Positions 26,014-34,492 of a stretch of 52,771 nt of DNA are shown in pieces. The DNA comes from Patescibacteria group bacterium. GTDB lineage: Bacteria; Patescibacteriota; Minisyncoccia; JAHIHE01; JAGLIN01. A program made the translations under genes and the position numbers. Position 1 is the first letter of the stretch, and every line of letters begins with the position of its first letter. The notes below the pieces were generated by a model. The model had not been told where the DNA came from and did not search any database. It was given only the letters and a program-made list of their open reading frames with translations. The stretch spans positions 1 to 52,771 of the forward strand of contig JARGGI010000005.1 in the NCBI GenBank assembly GCA_029210775.1. The letters run 5' to 3'.

Positions 26014-27984
26014 ATGGAATTATTTAAAAAAACAGATGAAGATTTGTTAAAAAATAATGAAGAGATTGAAACGATAGAGAGTGGAAGAGAGAAATTTGTT
26101 ACCAAAGAAGAGCTCATTGAAGTTGCAAGAGAAATAAAAGCTAAACTAAATACAAAAAAGACAGAACTTGAAAAATATGGACTTACTATGAAAGATATTA
26201 TTGAAGAATCCGGATTGGACTATGATTTTTTATCAAAATTGGAAAATCCGGAAGATTTTACCAAAGAGCTTGAAGGCATGGATTACAATGGTCTTGAAGA
26301 ATGGAAAAAAACATTTTATGAAAGCATTAGAGATATTGGAAAAGTTGAAACACCTAAAGATAAAAATGAGATATTAAATATCATTAAGAAATACGGGAAA
26401 AAAGGCATAAAGCCCGTCACGCTAGCATTATATTTTGGAGCTGGAGGAGCTTTGGTTGATCTTGCCGGACATGGAGTAACTATGGCCAGCGCTGGCGAGA
26501 ACATACCGATTGATGATTTAGCCGAAAATCCTGAATTTAAAGAAGCAATTAATTCAAATCGAGATATTCCAATTGATGTTTTACAGAGATTTGCAACAAC
26601 TCCATTGTCAAACAAAGAAGGATTCACTATAAATTTTGCCATAACGGAAAATCAAAAAGGAGAAACGGTTATTGGAGCAAATCTTATGGGGACTTATGAT
26701 GTACAAAATAATGCAAAAGAAATTCAAGATGAATTCAGTAAAATTAACGATTTATTGTTAGGTATAACAGAAGGACACAATTTTTCAAACGACGCTGTAG
26801 CGAACAAGATGACAATGGAAGAATTTGAGAATAATAAAGAAAAAATTGTAAATGAACTATCTTCTATCATGAATATACCCAAAGAGCAAGTATCGGAACA
26901 TTTTGAAAAATTATTTGAAGCTGTACAGAATCCGAATGAGAAGGTATCAGTTGTCTCAATGGAAGATTTTGAAATTGACAAAGATTTTCAAGGAAAAGGA
27001 GAAGTTCAGATAAAATTAGAAGAAATTGAAAGAAAATATGATATGAATAATCCAGAAGAAAAAACAAAAGCGATAAAAGAATTTGAAAACTGGGGAAAGG
27101 AAAATGGACATGATAATGTCTATAGCGATCTAAGCAAAGAAAAACTTGATAATCCTTTTGCTTATTTGGAAACAAAAGAAACTCCCGGAGTTATGAGCCA
27201 AGAAATATATGGAAAATTTATCACAAACGAGCTAGAAGAAAAAGGTTATAATATTGATGAGTTAAAAAATAATAAGGAAAAAGCAATTGATGCGATTTTT
27301 GAATTTTGCGTTGAAAGATATGGGCTTGAAGATAATGAGGGAACAAAAGAAGCTTTAATGATCAGTCTTGAAGGTTGGGATAAAAATGGTGACAATGTGA
27401 ATAAAGCTCTCAATGGGAAAGCGTTGGACTATCTTCCATTCGCAATTGAAAACAAGGAGAACGAAAAATATGATATGGAAAATCGTAATCCGAATAATTC
27501 TGATGAGAATCAAAAATCTTTAATGAGCGAGCTTATAGAAAAAAGCTTGGAAAAAAGAGGGCTTGATTTTGAAAAATTAAATGAGATAACAAAAGAAAAT
27601 CCAAAAAATATAATTCCTATTATTTCAGATTTAGTTGAAGAAGAATTCAGCAGAGAAAATGGGTTTAATACCGAGGATCAGGCTAGATTATTTATAGGCA
27701 TAAAAAATGCTTTAACAAATATGGGCATTGAGGGTCTTGATAAATTTGTAGCGATTGATAGTGTTAATGAAAAAGGAGAAATAATTAGTAAAATAATAGC
27801 AGTAAAAGACGGCAAGTTGCTTGTAACATCTATTGAGTTCGGTTCTTTGACAGATGGTCATGGAGGAGAAACGCAGACAGAAGACAACGGGGAACAATCT
27901 GATATATTGAGAGAGGTCCATAAATCAGTTTTAGACAAAATAAAGGAAATAAACATAAAAAAGAGAGTTTCAAAATTTTTTTAA
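26014..27984 (+). CDS. Large acidic protein of unknown function with internal repeat
   Basis: A 656-aa, Glu/Lys/Asn-rich protein. No signal peptide; one moderately hydrophobic segment at about residues 135-155 (VTLALYFGAGGALVDLAGHG). Two related blocks in the C-terminal half (about 395-460 and 505-575) share a pattern of I.N.LEEKG.(N/D)...L.(N)...(A/I)I..I...VE..(Y/F)..E(D/N)...(T)(K/Q)(E)A, which suggests an internal duplication. It lies 61 nt after the broken gene; both are highly charged. No known family recognised. Confidence 0.6.
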   Translation: MELFKKTDEDLLKNNEEIETIESGREKFVTKEELIEVAREIKAKLNTKKTELEKYGLTMKDIIEESGLDYDFLSKLENPEDFTKELEGMDYNGLEEWKKTFYESIRDIGKVETPKDKNEILNIIKKYGKKGIKPVTLALYFGAGGALVDLAGHGVTMASAGENIPIDDLAENPEFKEAINSNRDIPIDVLQRFATTPLSNKEGFTINFAITENQKGETVIGANLMGTYDVQNNAKEIQDEFSKINDLLLGITEGHNFSNDAVANKMTMEEFENNKEKIVNELSSIMNIPKEQVSEHFEKLFEAVQNPNEKVSVVSMEDFEIDKDFQGKGEVQIKLEEIERKYDMNNPEEKTKAIKEFENWGKENGHDNVYSDLSKEKLDNPFAYLETKETPGVMSQEIYGKFITNELEEKGYNIDELKNNKEKAIDAIFEFCVERYGLEDNEGTKEALMISLEGWDKNGDNVNKALNGKALDYLPFAIENKENEKYDMENRNPNNSDENQKSLMSELIEKSLEKRGLDFEKLNEITKENPKNIIPIISDLVEEEFSRENGFNTEDQARLFIGIKNALTNMGIEGLDKFVAIDSVNEKGEIISKIIAVKDGKLLVTSIEFGSLTDGHGGETQTEDNGEQSDILREVHKSVLDKIKEINIKKRVSKFF

Positions 27985-28011
27985 AACTAGAAATCAGTTG
28001 AAAATATTAAA

Positions 28012-29361
28012 ATGACAACAAAAACAAATAAAAAAATAATATTAATCACAATTTTGTTTCTGCTGATTTTAAGCGGGGCTGTTTTTGCTTTTCAACAAAA
28101 TAAAGATATTAAGATTATTAGCAAGGAAAATCAAAACGAGATAAGCGATGAAGTTGTTGTTGAAAATATTGTTTATGTTGGTGAGGAAAAATTAGACTCC
28201 TCTGTTTCAACAAATTTTACCGAAGGAGAAAATATTAAAAATGAAAATGAATCGAAAACGTCAAATTGGGTTCTTGATTTTATTAATATAATATCAGAAA
28301 AACAAAAACCAAAAATTATAAAAGTTCCTGAGGAATATAAATCAATTCAGTTGGCGATAGATAGTGCCAAATTTGGAGATAGGGTTGAAGTTTCGCCGGG
28401 AGAATATAAAGAAAATATAATAATGAAAGAGGGAGTAAGTGTGATTGGGGCTGGACTTTTAACTCTTGAATCACAAGATTCTTCAGTGGCGCAAGATGAT
28501 ATAATAATAAGTAATCAAGTAGAGGGAAATGGATTGACTTTAGTCTTGATGGAAGATGAGCAAACTGAGAACGAAGATGTTAACGAAGAAGGCGTGGAAG
28601 TTGAGATTAAAATTGATTTTTCTCAAGACAAATTAGTTTCTTCAATAATAGATGGTGGCGGTTTTGGTAACGTTGTGACTTTCAAAAATGAAATCACAAG
28701 CAAAACTGAGCTTGGAGGGTTTACAATAATCAATTCAGGAAAAAGTTTAAGCGGGGTTTTTATAGAAGATTCATCTCCGTGGATTCATGACAATGTTCTT
28801 GTTAATAATGAATATAATATATATGTTAAGGGGAAATCATCTCCTATAATTCAGAAAAACCGAATACAGCTGGCAAATAAAGGAATTCAAATTTATGCTT
28901 TTGAAAAAGATGATGAGTATGAATTGAAATCCAATATTATTGATAATCTTATCACTGATAACAAAATAGGAATTGATGTGTATCAATCTTCGGCTGAAAT
29001 TAATCACAATACCATAAGTTATAACAATCATTATAAAACATATTTGGGGGCAACTTATGGAATCTATCTTAGTAAGTCTTCAGCTGAAATTAAAAATAAC
29101 ATAATAACTGATAATGGCATTTGTGAATTGTGTGCTGGCGTGAGTGCAGACAAGGAAAGCAAAAAAGTCGTTTTAAAGTTTAATAATATCTGGAATAATA
29201 AAAATAATTTTGTATGTTTCGGCGATTGCACTATGGAATACAATAATCTTTCTGAAGAACCGCTGTTTATTGATTATATAAATGGTGATTACAAATTAAG
29301 TGAAGAGTCTACCATAGTTGGAAAGTCTGAAGATGAGCTTGATATTGGGATTAGGTGGTAA
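28012..29361 (+). CDS. Exported right-handed beta-helix protein
   Basis: A 449-aa protein with an N-terminal signal or anchor (about residues 9-27). From about 103 on it shows IIKVPEEYKSIQLAIDSAKFGDRVEVSPGEYKENI, the DUF1565/NosD-type start of a parallel beta-helix, followed by repeats of the kind NxIxxNxxGIxVxxSSAEIxxNxI (about 270-400). Two cysteine pairs near 373-410 (ICELCAG, CFGDC) are unusual for the family. Probably a surface carbohydrate-binding or -cleaving protein; no catalytic residues are assigned. Confidence 0.75.
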   Translation: MTTKTNKKIILITILFLLILSGAVFAFQQNKDIKIISKENQNEISDEVVVENIVYVGEEKLDSSVSTNFTEGENIKNENESKTSNWVLDFINIISEKQKPKIIKVPEEYKSIQLAIDSAKFGDRVEVSPGEYKENIIMKEGVSVIGAGLLTLESQDSSVAQDDIIISNQVEGNGLTLVLMEDEQTENEDVNEEGVEVEIKIDFSQDKLVSSIIDGGGFGNVVTFKNEITSKTELGGFTIINSGKSLSGVFIEDSSPWIHDNVLVNNEYNIYVKGKSSPIIQKNRIQLANKGIQIYAFEKDDEYELKSNIIDNLITDNKIGIDVYQSSAEINHNTISYNNHYKTYLGATYGIYLSKSSAEIKNNIITDNGICELCAGVSADKESKKVVLKFNNIWNNKNNFVCFGDCTMEYNNLSEEPLFIDYINGDYKLSEESTIVGKSEDELDIGIRW

Positions 29362-29398
29362 TAATTATTTTAGCATACTAACATTTTAACAATTTTAT

Positions 29399-29956
29399 AT
29401 GACCTTAGAAGAATTAAACAATAGAATGTTGAAGTGTAAAAAATGTAAGCTTCATAAAACTCGGATTAATATTGTTTGTGGATCAGGAAAAAATGAAGCT
29501 GATATTATGTTTATTGGAGAAGCTCCTGGAAAAAATGAAGATGAAGCAGGGCTTCCTTTTATAGGAACGGCAGGAAAAATTTTAGATGAATTGCTTTTGT
29601 CCATTGGAGTTAAAAGAAGTGATGTATATATTGCAAATGTTGTAAAATGTCGTCCTCCCAAAAACCGCGATCCTCTTCCAGAAGAGGTTGATTCTTGTAG
29701 GGAGTGGCTTGATTTGCAAGTTGAAATTATTAAGCCTAAAATGATTGTTCTCTTGGGAAGACATTCAATGGCAAGATTTTTGCCAAATCGAAAAATTTCA
29801 ATTGACCATGGAAAACCAAAAAGATTAGAAGGGCAAGTATATTATCCAGTTTATCATCCAGCAGCTACTGTTTACCGAAAACAAGTGTTGGAAGATTTGA
29901 AAAAAGACTTTTTAAAAATTCCTAAAATATTGGAAAAAATTGACGAGGTAAATTGA
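29399..29956 (+). CDS. Uracil-DNA glycosylase, family 4 (Fe-S type)
   Basis: A 185-aa protein. Four cysteines expected to bind a 4Fe-4S cluster are seen at C13, C16, C84 and C100 (CKKC; KCRPPKNRDPLPEEVDSC). Catalytic motif GEAPGKNEDEAGLPFIGTAG (about 40-59) and the C-terminal VYHPAATVYRK motif match family 4. It removes uracil from DNA and may feed endonuclease IV. Confidence 0.93.
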   Translation: MTLEELNNRMLKCKKCKLHKTRINIVCGSGKNEADIMFIGEAPGKNEDEAGLPFIGTAGKILDELLLSIGVKRSDVYIANVVKCRPPKNRDPLPEEVDSCREWLDLQVEIIKPKMIVLLGRHSMARFLPNRKISIDHGKPKRLEGQVYYPVYHPAATVYRKQVLEDLKKDFLKIPKILEKIDEVN

Positions 29957-30056
29957 TGTTAATTTTAATATTTATTGTTTATTATAGTTGACCTTTGGCT
30001 TGAATTATGATAATTTAGGTATGTTGTATTAAACTGTTTGGTAAATAAAGTTTTAT

Positions 30057-30127
30057 GGCCTGGTGACCGAGTGGTTAGGTAGCGGTCTGCAAAACCGCGT
30101 ACGCCGGTTCAAATCCGACCCAGGCCT
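30057..30127 (+). tRNA. tRNA-Cys(GCA)
   Basis: Acceptor GGCCTGG / CCAGGCC (perfect), discriminator T (normal for Cys), anticodon loop CTGCAAA in stem GCGGT/ACCGC. The T-stem GCCGG/CCGAC contains one C-A mismatch (30104-30118). CCA is not encoded. Confidence 0.93.
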
Positions 30128-30224
30128 CAAAAATTAGTGGTTTATATATGTCGGGGTGACGAAATTAGTAGATGTAATGAACAGTTGTGTTATGTGTGTC
30201 ATTATGATATATTTCAGATACGAA

Positions 30225-30689
30225 AAAGAGAACTTGGACACAAAAAAATTTTATAAAAGCTGTTGAAAAATCAACTAGCATTCGGCAGGTTCTTTTTTTG
30301 GCTCAATCTAAAGCAAGCAGGAGGAAATTATTATCAAATTAAAAAATATTTAAAACTATACAAGATAAATACAAAACATTTCACAGGAAGAGCTTGGAAT
30401 AAGGGAATTACTGGATTTAGAAATCCAAGAATATTACTATACGAGATGCTGGTAATAAATAGAGAATATCAAAGTTTTAAATTAAAAAAAGATTATTTAT
30501 TTCAGGATTAAAATTTCCAAAATGTGAAGAGTGCGAATAGGCATAAATTTCAAACGAAGGAAGAATTCCTTTGGAACTTGATCATATAAATGGAAATAAT
30601 AAAGATAATAGATTAAAAATTTACGCATTTTTTGTCCTAATTGTCGTAGTTTAAAATCAACACATAGAGTTAAAAACAATAAAAAATAA
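30225..30689 (+). pseudogene. Decayed HNH endonuclease
   Basis: Pieces of an HNH endonuclease lie in three frames: an N-terminal segment (WTQKNFIKAVEKSTSIRQVL), then GGNYYQIKKYLKLYKINTKHFTGRAWNKG, then KCEEC, PLELDHINGNNKDNRL and finally LRIFCPNCRSLKSTHRV. The HNH core (DHINGNN) and zinc cysteines are there, but at least three frameshifts and two stop codons break it. It lies between tRNA-Cys and tRNA-Leu. The start is approximate. Confidence 0.8.
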
Positions 30690-30691
30690 AT

Positions 30692-30774
30692 GGTCCAGTG
30701 GTGAAACTGGTATACACGCGACACTTAAAATGTCGTGCCTAACCGGCGTGTGGGTTCGAATCCCACCTGGACCA
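30692..30774 (+). tRNA. tRNA-Leu(UAA)
   Basis: Acceptor GGTCCAG / CTGGACC (perfect), discriminator A, anticodon loop CTTAAAA, long variable arm, T-stem GTGGG/CCCAC. CCA not encoded. Confidence 0.95.
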
Positions 30775-30828
30775 CAAAAAATAATGAGGGTTTGAGTCTC
30801 CTCTTAGCAATAGATTTATATTATAAAA

Positions 30829-31914
30829 ATGAAAAAAGTCTTTTTTTTATTATCCTCTCTTTCAGTTGGATTGTTATTGCTTATTTTAGCAATCCAACAA
30901 GCGGGAATTAAAGAAGTGTTTAATATACTTTTTTTGTTTCCGTTTTCTGTTATATTATTTGTTTTTCTAATCAATTCTGTTGCTGTTTGTATTGTTGGGT
31001 CTTTGAGATGGAAAATAATTATTGATTCTCAAAATAGCCATAAAATAGCTTTTATTAAGGTGTTGAGAGCGAAACTTGCTGGATTCGCTGTAAGTTACAT
31101 CACTCCATCTGTTTTAGTTGGAGGAGAGCCTGTTCGGGCTTATATGATTAAAGAAGAGGCAGGATATGATTGGGAAAGATCATTTGCGTCAGTGATTATT
31201 GATCAAGCTATCTTTTTTTTCGCCGTATTATTATTTATGATAATGGGGTTTATTTTTTTATTTGATCATTTTAACCTTCCTGTAAGCATCTTTTATGGGT
31301 TTGGAATTATTATTTTCTTCACATTTATTATTTTCTACCTTTTTTATTCAAGGTTAATAAATGACAATTCTGATGGGCATGGGTTTTTTATGTTTATTAT
31401 AAAAACCACAAGATTGGATAAATTTAGACTTGTAAAAAATATTGAAAAAAATATTGAAAAAATGGAGAAGATTATAGCAATGTTTTTTAAAAAAGAAAGT
31501 GGAGCATTCGTTAAAGCTTTTGCTCTCTCAGTATTTGAAATTTTGATATATTCAATTTTGATATGGATTATAATTTCATACCTTGGAGAGACTGTTGATT
31601 TTGCTTATTCAATCTCGATATTCTTTATATTAACTCTGGCTAATTTTGTTCCAATTCCAGGATCATTAGGAAGCTTTGAGGCTGGTTTGACTTTTATTTT
31701 TAATCTTTTGGATTTTGGAAAAAGCAATGGATTTACTTTTAGTTTGATTTATAGATTTGTTAATGTGGCTCTTGTTTCTGTTGGTTTTTTTGCTCTTGTT
31801 CACTTTGAATTGAAAACGATTTCTCACAGTTTTAGTGTAGAGGCTCCAAGACCTGTTTTGAAATTACATAGATTTGTGAAAAAACTTTTTTGTAAAAAAC
31901 GAAGAAAAAAATAG
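30829..31914 (+). CDS. Lysylphosphatidylglycerol synthase-like flippase domain protein
   Basis: A 361-aa protein with about eight membrane segments. The LPG_synthase_TM/UPF0104 pattern is visible: LRWKIII, YITPSVLVGGEPVRAYMIKEEAGYDWERSFASVIIDQ (about 86-123) and FVPIPGSLGSFEAGLTFIF (about 273-291). It lacks any aminoacyl-transferase domain, so it is a lipid-translocating or glycan-related membrane protein rather than an MprF. A terminator follows at 31933. Confidence 0.87.
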   Translation: MKKVFFLLSSLSVGLLLLILAIQQAGIKEVFNILFLFPFSVILFVFLINSVAVCIVGSLRWKIIIDSQNSHKIAFIKVLRAKLAGFAVSYITPSVLVGGEPVRAYMIKEEAGYDWERSFASVIIDQAIFFFAVLLFMIMGFIFLFDHFNLPVSIFYGFGIIIFFTFIIFYLFYSRLINDNSDGHGFFMFIIKTTRLDKFRLVKNIEKNIEKMEKIIAMFFKKESGAFVKAFALSVFEILIYSILIWIIISYLGETVDFAYSISIFFILTLANFVPIPGSLGSFEAGLTFIFNLLDFGKSNGFTFSLIYRFVNVALVSVGFFALVHFELKTISHSFSVEAPRPVLKLHRFVKKLFCKKRRKK

Positions 31915-31930
31915 CTTAACTTGAGCAAAA

Positions 31931-31962
31931 CAAAACAGTCCCAAATATTTAGGACTGTTTTT
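31931..31962. terminator. Bidirectional terminator
   Basis: Stem AAACAGTCC (31933-31941) / GGACTGTTT (31952-31960), with T-run on the plus strand and A-run on the left, so it can end both the convergent flippase-like gene and the 3D-domain gene. Confidence 0.8.
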
Positions 31963-31974
31963 GAATTAAAGAAG

Positions 31975-32601
31975 TTATGGTAGTATTTCCATTTCTAATC
32001 TTTTGGCTCCAAAATTGAGTGCTTCCTGTCTGGTTGGGAACCAGATATCAACTTTATAGTTACTTTTCATTCTATCTTCTACTGTGAATATTTTATCTCC
32101 ATATAAAGAGGGAAATTTTACTTTTGTTCCAAATTTCAGAAAGTTAGCAGCGATTGTTCCATCATGAACATGTGTGCCACTTGCTGTGATAAATGGAGTA
32201 GAATCAGTTTGGTCAACTGTTGACGAAAATGCCGTTACTAATACTAATTTTTTTGTATTTGCATTTGATTTTTCATTTTGATTCGTAATAATATCTTCTT
32301 TGTCAATTTTTACGGCCAAAACTTTGCCATTTTCTTTTTTATCCGTTAAGATGTCTTCTTTAGCGTTTGCTGTATTTATTTTATTTTCAAAATTAAATTT
32401 CGTTGTTTCATCAAAAACTGAAGAAGTTTTTATGTCACACGAATTTGCTTGATTTTTAATAATTTTTGCGTTTTTGTTTGTTTTTGCTACAATTGAATGA
32501 TCTGGGAATGATAGGTGTAAAATTATGCTTATTATAGCTAAAATTGCTATAGTAATAAGTGAATACCTATCAAAACGGACATTGGAATAGCATTTACTCA
32601 T
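31975..32601 (-). CDS. Exported 3D-domain protein
   Basis: A 208-aa protein. One N-terminal membrane helix (about 15-33), a charged linker, then a double-psi beta-barrel 3D domain (about 130-205): TAFSSTVDQTDSTPFITASGTHV, GTIAANFLKFGTKVKFPSL and FTVEDRMKSNYKVDIWFPTRQEALNFG. The three Asp of the 3D motif are in the TVDQTDST and VEDR/KVD positions. Related domains occur in Rpf/MltA-type cell-wall enzymes. Likely acts on or binds peptidoglycan. Confidence 0.87.
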   Translation of the reverse strand: MSKCYSNVRFDRYSLITIAILAIISIILHLSFPDHSIVAKTNKNAKIIKNQANSCDIKTSSVFDETTKFNFENKINTANAKEDILTDKKENGKVLAVKIDKEDIITNQNEKSNANTKKLVLVTAFSSTVDQTDSTPFITASGTHVHDGTIAANFLKFGTKVKFPSLYGDKIFTVEDRMKSNYKVDIWFPTRQEALNFGAKRLEMEILP

Positions 32602-32777
32602 AGATTATCTTAGTCAATTAAAAAAGCCTTTAAAAGACTTTTACATTTGAGTCTAACATAATTTAAAATCTTTGTCAAGAGCTGGGTTTGGAAAAGAAAA
32701 GAGCAAAGATTTTGCATATTGTAAGAGATTTTAATCTTGCAAAATATTAAAATTATGCTATTGTGTATAGGTAATTT

Positions 32778-32850
32778 GCGGATGTAGTTCAGTGGCTAGA
32801 ACGTCTCCTTGCCAAGGAGAAGGTCGCCGGTTCGACTCCGGTCATCCGCT
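32778..32850 (+). tRNA. tRNA-Gly(GCC)
   Basis: Acceptor GCGGATG / CATCCGC, discriminator T, anticodon loop TTGCCAA in stem CTCCT... /AGGAG, T-arm CGCCGG TTCGACT CCGGTC. Followed by a strong terminator. Confidence 0.94.
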
Positions 32851-32857
32851 CAAAATT

Positions 32858-32886
32858 AAAAAACACTATCTCGTATAGTGTTTTTT
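32858..32886 (+). terminator. Terminator of tRNA-Gly
   Basis: Twelve-bp stem AAAAAACACTAT / ATAGTGTTTTTT with a five-nt loop (32858-32886). Confidence 0.85.
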
Positions 32887-33064
32887 GTTTGAATTGAGAG
32901 GCGGACTTTTACTGTTCGTCTTTACGGACTGTGCTTTGAAACCTCTCGGTTCCAATACCTCCATCACGAAAAAACTCCCGTTTTCTCGACCCCTTTCCCA
33001 TTCAAATACTATCTGTGCTTATGTTACAAAATTTGTTGTGTTCTATTTTCAAACTAATTTTTTG

Positions 33065-33137
33065 TGCCGAGAGGCGGACTTGAACCGCCGACACAAGGAT
33101 TTTCAGTCCTTTGCTCTACCAACTGAGCTACCTCGGC
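33065..33137 (-). tRNA. tRNA-Phe(GAA)
   Basis: On the minus strand acceptor GCCGAGG / TCTCGGC (one G-U), discriminator A, anticodon loop CTGAAAA, T-loop TTCAAGT. CCA not encoded. Confidence 0.94.
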
Positions 33138-33200
33138 ATATAAAATTTAAAGTTCACTAAAATATTCGTAAACTTTAAAGCGGTATTAAATTGTAGAAAT

Positions 33201-33274
33201 GTGGGCGCTGAGGGATTCGAACCCCCGACCCTCTCGGTGTAAATCCCGAGCACTCGGGACTCTAGCCAATTGAG
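33201..33274 (-). pseudogene. Truncated tRNA-Val copy
   Basis: Positions 33201-33243 are identical over 43 bp to the 3' half of the intact tRNA-Val (33539-33581). Then a 16-nt palindrome (TCCCGAG CA CTCGGGA, 33244-33259) replaces the anticodon stem, and CTCTAGCCAATTGAG matches the D-arm with one change. The 5' acceptor strand is missing: that place is taken by the 3' end of the GIY-YIG gene. It cannot fold into a tRNA. Confidence 0.88.
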
Positions 33275-33537
33275 TCGTTCTTATTAAGGTTCATTTCACA
33301 AAGTTTTCTATAAAATTTCTTGCTTTTTTGTTTTTTAAGAAACCTTTCTCTTCGCATTGCTTCTGATCTATTATCAAAGATTTCATAATAGGCTATCTCC
33401 CATTTTCCATCGTACTTTGAAGTATAATTTGAAAGCCCTAAATTATGTTCTGTAATTCTTTTAAATGAATTATTTGTTTGGCCTATATAAAATTTATCAT
33501 ATTTGGAATTATAGGCAATGTAAGTGTAAAAATTCAT
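33262..33537 (-). CDS. GIY-YIG endonuclease-domain protein lodged in tRNA-Val
   Basis: A 91-aa, single-domain protein (MNFYTYIAYNSKYDKFYIGQ: the GIY-YIG-like pair is YTYIAY...FYIGQT, with R/H/E residues at SFKRITEHN and YEIFDNRSEAMRRERFLKK). Its ATG shares the terminal A of an encoded CCA of the upstream tRNA-Val, and its last codons (DSIG, stop TAG) lie in the truncated tRNA-Val copy. Such small GIY-YIG proteins are probably homing-type nucleases. Position suggests a mobile cassette that rebuilds the tRNA on insertion. Confidence 0.85.
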   Translation of the reverse strand: MNFYTYIAYNSKYDKFYIGQTNNSFKRITEHNLGLSNYTSKYDGKWEIAYYEIFDNRSEAMRRERFLKKQKSKKFYRKLCEMNLNKNDSIG

Positions 33538-33539
33538 GG

Positions 33540-33613
33540 TGGGCGCTGAGGGATTCGAACCCCCGACCCTCTCGGTGTAAACGAGATGCTCTAGCCAACT
33601 GAGCTAAGCGCCC
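33540..33613 (-). tRNA. tRNA-Val(UAC)
   Basis: On the minus strand: GGGCGCT acceptor paired with AGCGCCC, discriminator A, anticodon loop TTTACAC in stem TCTCG/CGAGA, T-loop TTCGAAT. Unlike the other tRNAs in the window it is followed by CCA (33539-33537), whose A begins the GIY-YIG start codon. Confidence 0.95.
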
Positions 33614-33692
33614 AATAATAACTCATAATTTATAACTCATAACCAATAACGTTTGTCATAAGTTATGTGTTATAAGTTATCGGTTAATCATG

Positions 33693-33775
33693 TGCCGAGA
33701 GAGGGACTTGAACCCTCACGCCCTAATGGGCACAGGCCCTCAACCTGCCGCGTATACCAATTCCGCCACCTCGGC
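33693..33775 (-). tRNA. tRNA-Leu(GAG)
   Basis: On the minus strand: acceptor GCCGAGG / TCTCGGC, discriminator A, anticodon loop TTGAGGG, long variable arm, T-loop TTCAAGT. Confidence 0.94.
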
Positions 33776-33817
33776 TAATCAAAGCTTTTTAAGGCTTTAA
33801 TTTATAGGAAAATAAAA

Positions 33818-34375
33818 TTACTTTTTTGTTTTCTCGGCAATAACTTCTTTTTGCTTTTCTTCAATTTTCTCAGCAACAATTTCCTCTTTTTTGCTGTCAT
33901 CTTGAGAATTTAAATCTTTATTTTCTTTTATATCTTCTTCTTCTATCTTCTCAGTAACAACCTCTTCTTTCATTTCTTTTTTCGGTATATTATCTTCTGG
34001 TTTAACAAGTTCTCCTTTTGGTCTTGTGGCTTTTCCAATTCTTTCTCTCATATAATTCAATTTTGCTCTTCTTGCTTTTGTGATTTTTATAAGTTCAATT
34101 TTTTCAATTGTTGGAGTATTTAACGGAAAAACTCTTTCAACGCCAATTCCTCCAGAAAGTTTTCTAACTGTTATTGTGGCATTTATTCCTGTTCCTCCTT
34201 TTCTTCCAATTACAAGACCTTCAAAAATTTGAATTCTTTCTTTTGTTTCAATTTTTTTTCCGCTACTTTTTGTTTCAGTAATTTTTTGATAAACTTTAAC
34301 GACATGGCCAGGTTTGATATTCGGCAGATCGCTTCTTGTATTGCTGTGGTTAAATTCTTGTAGTGTTACAGTCAT
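33818..34375 (-). CDS. rplS: 50S ribosomal protein L19 with charged C-terminal extension
   Basis: From ATG at 34375 the protein is 185 aa (MTVTLQEFNHSNTRSDLPNIKPGHVVKVYQKI). L19 motifs: RIQIFEGLVIGRKGGTGINATITVRKLSGGIGVERVFPLNTPTIEKIELI and RRAKLNYMRERIGKATRPK. Normal L19 is about 115 aa; here about 65 extra residues, mainly Glu/Lys with EEIVAEKIEEK-like repetition, follow. An in-frame ATG at 34405 lies in a hairpin and is less likely. A leader hairpin is at 34406-34444. Confidence 0.94.
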   Translation of the reverse strand: MTVTLQEFNHSNTRSDLPNIKPGHVVKVYQKITETKSSGKKIETKERIQIFEGLVIGRKGGTGINATITVRKLSGGIGVERVFPLNTPTIEKIELIKITKARRAKLNYMRERIGKATRPKGELVKPEDNIPKKEMKEEVVTEKIEEEDIKENKDLNSQDDSKKEEIVAEKIEEKQKEVIAEKTKK

Positions 34376-34405
34376 AGTTTTGGTTATTTTTAAATATAAA
34401 ATCAA

Positions 34406-34444
34406 ATACCCTTTAGTTTGAGATAATAATTTTTAAAAGGGTAT
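34406..34444 (-). promoter_or_regulatory. Hairpin in the rplS leader
   Basis: Perfect 9-bp stem ATACCCTTT (34406-34414) / AAAGGGTAT (34436-34444), 21-nt loop, 31 nt upstream of the rplS start. It is not followed by a T-run, so not a simple terminator. It could regulate L19 autogenously, as leaders do in other phyla. Confidence 0.45.
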
Positions 34445-34492
34445 AAACTAACTAATTATTTAGACTACTTTATACTACATTATAAGCTTAAA

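Noticed and set aside
30263-30511. Intact 82-aa gene
   Set aside because: It is only the central piece of the HNH endonuclease; flanking domains continue in other frames.
32885-33160. 91-codon plus-strand ORF overlapping tRNA-Phe
   Set aside because: It lies antisense across a clear tRNA gene and starts in the tRNA-Gly terminator.
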